Source: Datnioides undecimradiatus
Lineage: Eukaryota > Chordata > Actinopteri > Lobotiformes > Datnioididae
Length of the DNA stretch: 64,000 nt
Reading direction: 5' to 3'
NCBI GenBank assembly: GCA_008933995.1
Contig: WARS01000010.1
Coordinates: 14,309,210 to 14,373,209 of the forward strand
This document shows positions 60,861 to 64,000 of the stretch, in pieces. Position 1 is the stretch's first letter. Every line of letters starts with the position of its first letter. Below the pieces are notes generated by a model, which had not been told where the DNA came from, ran no database searches, and saw only the letters and a list, made by a program, of their open reading frames with translations. Position numbers and translations under genes: made by a program.

Positions 60861-61339
60861 ATACATGTCTAAAAATGACTGTTAAAACTTAGAACAGAAT
60901 GGCATTTGAGTGGTTTAATTCAAAAGGGCTTAGGGAGTAATTTAATATATGTATTTGAGCACAATACGTAAGATTGTATGTTAAGAAAAGGAATGAATGG
61001 GGACAGAAGTGTCAAGGCCTCGAGTGACGGGGATGTCATGTGGGGATGTTATTCCGATGAGCTCAGTTGAAGGACCCACTGATGCTGGTTCGGATGAAAG
61101 TGGAGGTCAGTGGAGCGGGTCTTCTGACCCTGAAATGACAGCTGCCAGCAGCAAAGGCAGGAAGTATTCGACAGCAGCGAAATGATTGGCTCGCAAAGGT
61201 TCTGCAAAATTTGATTGGTTTGACTGATGAGCGGATGCCCTCTGTCAGCTGACTGAGTTGGAAATGAGAAAAAGGAGAACATAAATAAATAGTGTAAGCA
61301 TGAATATGATCCTGCTGACTGAACTGATTTGGATTCAGG
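60861..61339. other. No gene seen; unique sequence
   Basis: Nothing recognisable apart from a minus-strand 100-codon frame (61049-61351) without known homology. Confidence 0.55.
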
Positions 61340-61385
61340 TAACAAAATCACTTTGGTTTAGGTTTGGGAAAGATCGTGGCTCTAA
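61340..61385 (+). repeat. Possible fragment of a fish dispersed repeat
   Basis: CACTTTGGTTTAGGTTTGGG and AAAGATCGTGG resemble the fish repeat consensus GGTTTAGGTTTAGG.AAAGATCGTGGTTTGG. Too short to be certain. Confidence 0.4.
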
Positions 61386-61467
61386 TTTCAATAATGAGGC
61401 CATGCTGAGTTGACTGTTGTCCTGCAGTTTAAAAAACAATAAGAGAGTCAAAAATAAAAAAAAAGTT

Positions 61468-61489
61468 ATTATTATTATTATTATTATTC
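61468..61489. repeat. (TTA)n microsatellite
   Basis: About seven TTA units. Confidence 0.9.
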
Positions 61490-62094
61490 TTCATCTGAGT
61501 AATATTATCGAGATGGACCATTAGAAGTTCACAAATGTCCATCTAGTCTCTTACTTTGAGACAACTTTAAACTCAGGGTGGCCATGATGCGGTGTATGCT
61601 GTGAGCGCCTGAGCATCATCAGAGAACCCGAGAGTCTGTGTATGTGCGAGGCATGTCCCGAACACACTCGAGCGCGATCCTGTGAGTTTATTTAAATACA
61701 GAGAAGGAGAATGTTAAAATGATGATTAACCAGCAGCTGGTGAAGTGATTTTGAACAGGTATTATGCGCCTTCTTGTCCTTGTTTGAATTCTCGGAGCAG
61801 CATTTACAGCGAGCTCACAGTTTTGTTAGGAGCCCTGAAAGAGGTATAATATAGAACCCGCTGGTGATAAAAGCAGGCATTACATTTTCAATGTTCGCCC
61901 GAGTGAGGAATGGTCTGAACTTTGCCTTATTTCTAAGATGAGAGAAAGCAATTTTGAATAGAACTCTGGGGTGTTCAAACTTAAGGTCACAGAATGGACT
62001 AAACACTAATGCTGACCTTACAACGGGTTATATCTGAAGCAGTTTCACCGTTTCATACAAATTTTCCAAGCTGGAGTTAAAATTGTGCCGCATG

Positions 62095-62164
<70 letters not shown>

Positions 62165-63099
62165 AGGTTCAAGAAGCAGTCAGAGCTCTCTTGATACAGG
62201 GAGGCACATTAAAACTTTCTAACCTTACTCCATCTTCCAAAAAGTGTTTTGAGATTCCATAGTTTCAATGGACAATGGGACTGCACACCTGTACCGACAC
62301 AGCTGTAATAAATGTACCCTTCAAGGACAATATGCACATTACACACATTCATAAAGATTCAGACATACAGACTGTATATGAGACCTCTCTCGATAGCATA
62401 AATGTAAGCAATACAGATGACCCAAATCGTCCTATTCTCAAATCACAAGTTCCAGATTATTTAACATTGCATTAACAGGCTGTAGCAAGTTAGAGTGTGG
62501 CTATCAAAATTCCACAATGAAAACAAGATTTAAAAAAAAAAGAAAAAAAAAGTTGTGTATGAAAATATACAGTGAGGAGTTTGTAATATCTCTGAAATTG
62601 AGATGACTGTTTTGCTCACCAACCAGTCCATGAAAACTATGTTCAGGACGCACCCAGCTCATGATAGGACTGGAGGCAATGCCCAGTACAACTGACGAAA
62701 CACTGAATTAAACTATTGTTTGAGCGTAAAGCTAAACATGTAGCGAGACGGAGAGTCAGATATTTATTCTCAGAGGCTGAAACAGAGTTTAAAAAGCAGT
62801 CAGTTGGGCTGTTGCTCTTTAGACAGTAGGTTTCAACAGAGGCTTATTGCTGTGAGTGTGTTTTCAAGTGTCCTCTGCCCGATTATGTTTCTATTAGTGT
62901 CACTTTTATTAGTGAGGTGTTGCTGTTTCAGAGACGTTTACCTCCTGATCAGAGTGATTCTGGAGGAAACGCTGAAAACTGGAAGTGCTTTTCACCTTTA
63001 TGGCGTTAAAATGGTCAGATTGAAACACCGCAGATGTAATGTTGACACAGCAGACTGCTGCAGCCCTCCACCCGTTCATACATCCACACGCATTCAAGC
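61490..63099. other. No gene seen; unique sequence
   Basis: No supportable gene. It holds the long AC microsatellite below and an A-rich run at about 62532-62551. The longest open frame of the window (144 codons, 62804-63238) starts here but carries no recognised domain. Confidence 0.55.
62099..62159. repeat. Long (CA)n microsatellite
   Basis: About 30 uninterrupted CA units, the longest in the window and likely to be polymorphic. Confidence 0.98.
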
Positions 63100-63440
63100 A
63101 GCGATTCTCTCAAACCAAAGCTTTGCAGGTCGTTATCCTAATTGTCAAAGCCGTAGGCCTGTTCTGTACATCGCTGTAATAACTCCATTACATTATCATT
63201 CGGTGCCACCGTGGGCACCCACTAATAAGCACCCATAAACACTCTCATCATAATGCATGTGGAACCCCAGTCCAATCCTTATTGAAAATGAACAAGGATC
63301 TGATCTGGGATTCAGAGGCCTAATTCATCCCTTTAGTGGTGATGGGCGAGCCTCGGCTGGCTAGCTGGGGGAGCATCATTTATGCTAACAGGGACTGTGG
63401 AGACTCAGCCAAAAAAGAAGGGAAAATATCATTAACATAA
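63100..63440. promoter_or_regulatory. Candidate conserved non-coding element
   Basis: Repeat-free stretch with TTATCCTAATTGTCAAAGC (about 63133), GTAATAACTCCATTACATTA (about 63176), CACTAATAAGCACCCATAAA (about 63219), CATCATAATGCATGTGG (about 63245) and GGCCTAATTCATCCC (about 63318). Its texture and motif content are among the most enhancer-like here. Conservation not tested. Confidence 0.42.
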
Positions 63441-63639
63441 TGCTTCATCTACATACCAATCCTAGCAGCCACACAAAGGCACACACATATGCACGTGCAT
63501 ACACGCGCACATACTTTGTGGGAGTTTAGGAGGCAGCATTAATCCTTCCTACACTCTAACATGCATGGGGTGGATTTATACAGGCTGCTAACACATAAAT
63601 ACATGCACGTGCACATAAATGCGTACAAACATAGAATGC

Positions 63640-63720
63640 AGGCTTGATAGATATTAAAATATATATGTGTGTGTGTATAAATAAAAATGCATGCAGATGT
63701 GTATACATGCACACACACAT
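63640..63720. repeat. AT- and TG/AC-rich low-complexity tract
   Basis: ATATATGTGTGTGTGTATAA and later ACACACACATTCACA, low complexity. Confidence 0.8.
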
Positions 63721-63870
63721 TCACAGTTATTGTGAGAAGAGCAGACAGTGGTGGGGGTTGGATCGGGGTTCAGTCCCAGCTCTTTGTTTGATGCCTGTAT
63801 GGCTGTGGCTCCTTTTAATGAGCTCTAATGGCAGTCCAGAAGGATTCTAATTAATCTGCACACACACAAA
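63721..63870. promoter_or_regulatory. Candidate conserved non-coding element (short)
   Basis: CTTTTAATGAGCTCTAATGG and GGATTCTAATTAATCTGC close to each other in repeat-free DNA, between low-complexity tracts. TAATTAAT is a strong homeodomain-type core. Inferred only. Confidence 0.32.
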
Positions 63871-63889
63871 AGGCCTGTCTCGTCCTCTC

Positions 63890-63950
63890 TGTCTCTCTCG
63901 CTCTCTCTCTCTGTCTCTGTTGACCTCTCTCTCTCCGTCTCTCCTCATCC
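63890..63950. repeat. (TC)n-rich pyrimidine tract
   Basis: CTCTCTGTCTCTCTCGCTCT and more of the same to about 63945. Confidence 0.9.
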
Positions 63951-64000
63951 CCCTCCTACCTTTATGCACTCCATCTCCAGCTTTCGAGATCTCCCCCTTT

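Noticed and set aside
62804-63238. Longest open frame of the window (144 codons, plus strand)
   Set aside because: No recognisable domain, cysteine/valine-rich patch then unrelated composition, no splice context. A frame of this size is expected by chance in 64 kb read in six frames.

Overview
This is vertebrate nuclear DNA, almost certainly from a ray-finned (teleost, probably percomorph) fish. I base that on several dispersed repeats I recognise as teleost families, dense (CA)n/(TG)n microsatellites, a eukaryotic tRNA-Lys gene identical to the vertebrate consensus as I remember it, and the absence of bacterial-style gene packing. I found no convincing protein-coding exon of a host gene. The open frames present are short (144 codons at most), overlap on both strands, often run through microsatellites, and are what chance gives in about 64 kb. 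The window therefore looks like a gene desert or the inside of a very large intron.

Layout. 1-18.8 kb: unique, AT-leaning sequence with several stretches that look like conserved non-coding/enhancer DNA (about 1985-2235, 6370-6780, 13480-13700, 17740-18780), a decayed LINE reverse-transcriptase fragment (10.9-11.5 kb), a Tc1-like transposase fragment (17.0 kb) and fragments of common fish repeats. 18.8-34.6 kb: more unique sequence, a solo-LTR-like fossil (22.8-23.2 kb), a promoter-like stretch at 24.0-24.2 kb, a degraded copy of a common fish repeat at 25.1 kb, a full-length tRNA-derived SINE-like copy at 28.35-28.62 kb and a perfect 13-bp hairpin at 29.78 kb. 34.6-38.3 kb: a second solo-LTR-like fossil, a Tc1-like transposase remnant, a LINE 3' tail and a SINE tail.

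41.8-46.35 kb is the most distinctive part. It is a tandem array of about 715-bp units, each carrying a tRNA-Lys copy. Copy 1 is intact (anticodon CTT). Copy 2 folds as a tRNA but has anticodon CTA, which would read the UAG stop. Copies 3 and 4 share one 6-bp T-loop deletion, copy 5 is truncated, and a very decayed sixth unit marks the right edge. The array is split by about 1.46 kb of unrelated DNA that has its own TATA-like box near the left end and AATAAA near the right end.

46.4-64 kb: unique sequence, a third LTR-like fossil abutting a LINE-2-type fragment (51.8-52.65 kb), a LINE tail with an (AATAG)n run (55.6 kb), a second copy of an unclassified repeat also seen at 17.2 kb, and enhancer-like stretches near the right end.

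No genes cooperate here in the sense of an operon or pathway. The only gene I call with confidence is the tRNA-Lys at 41977-42049. All enhancer-like calls rest on motif content and base texture, because I could not align to other species.
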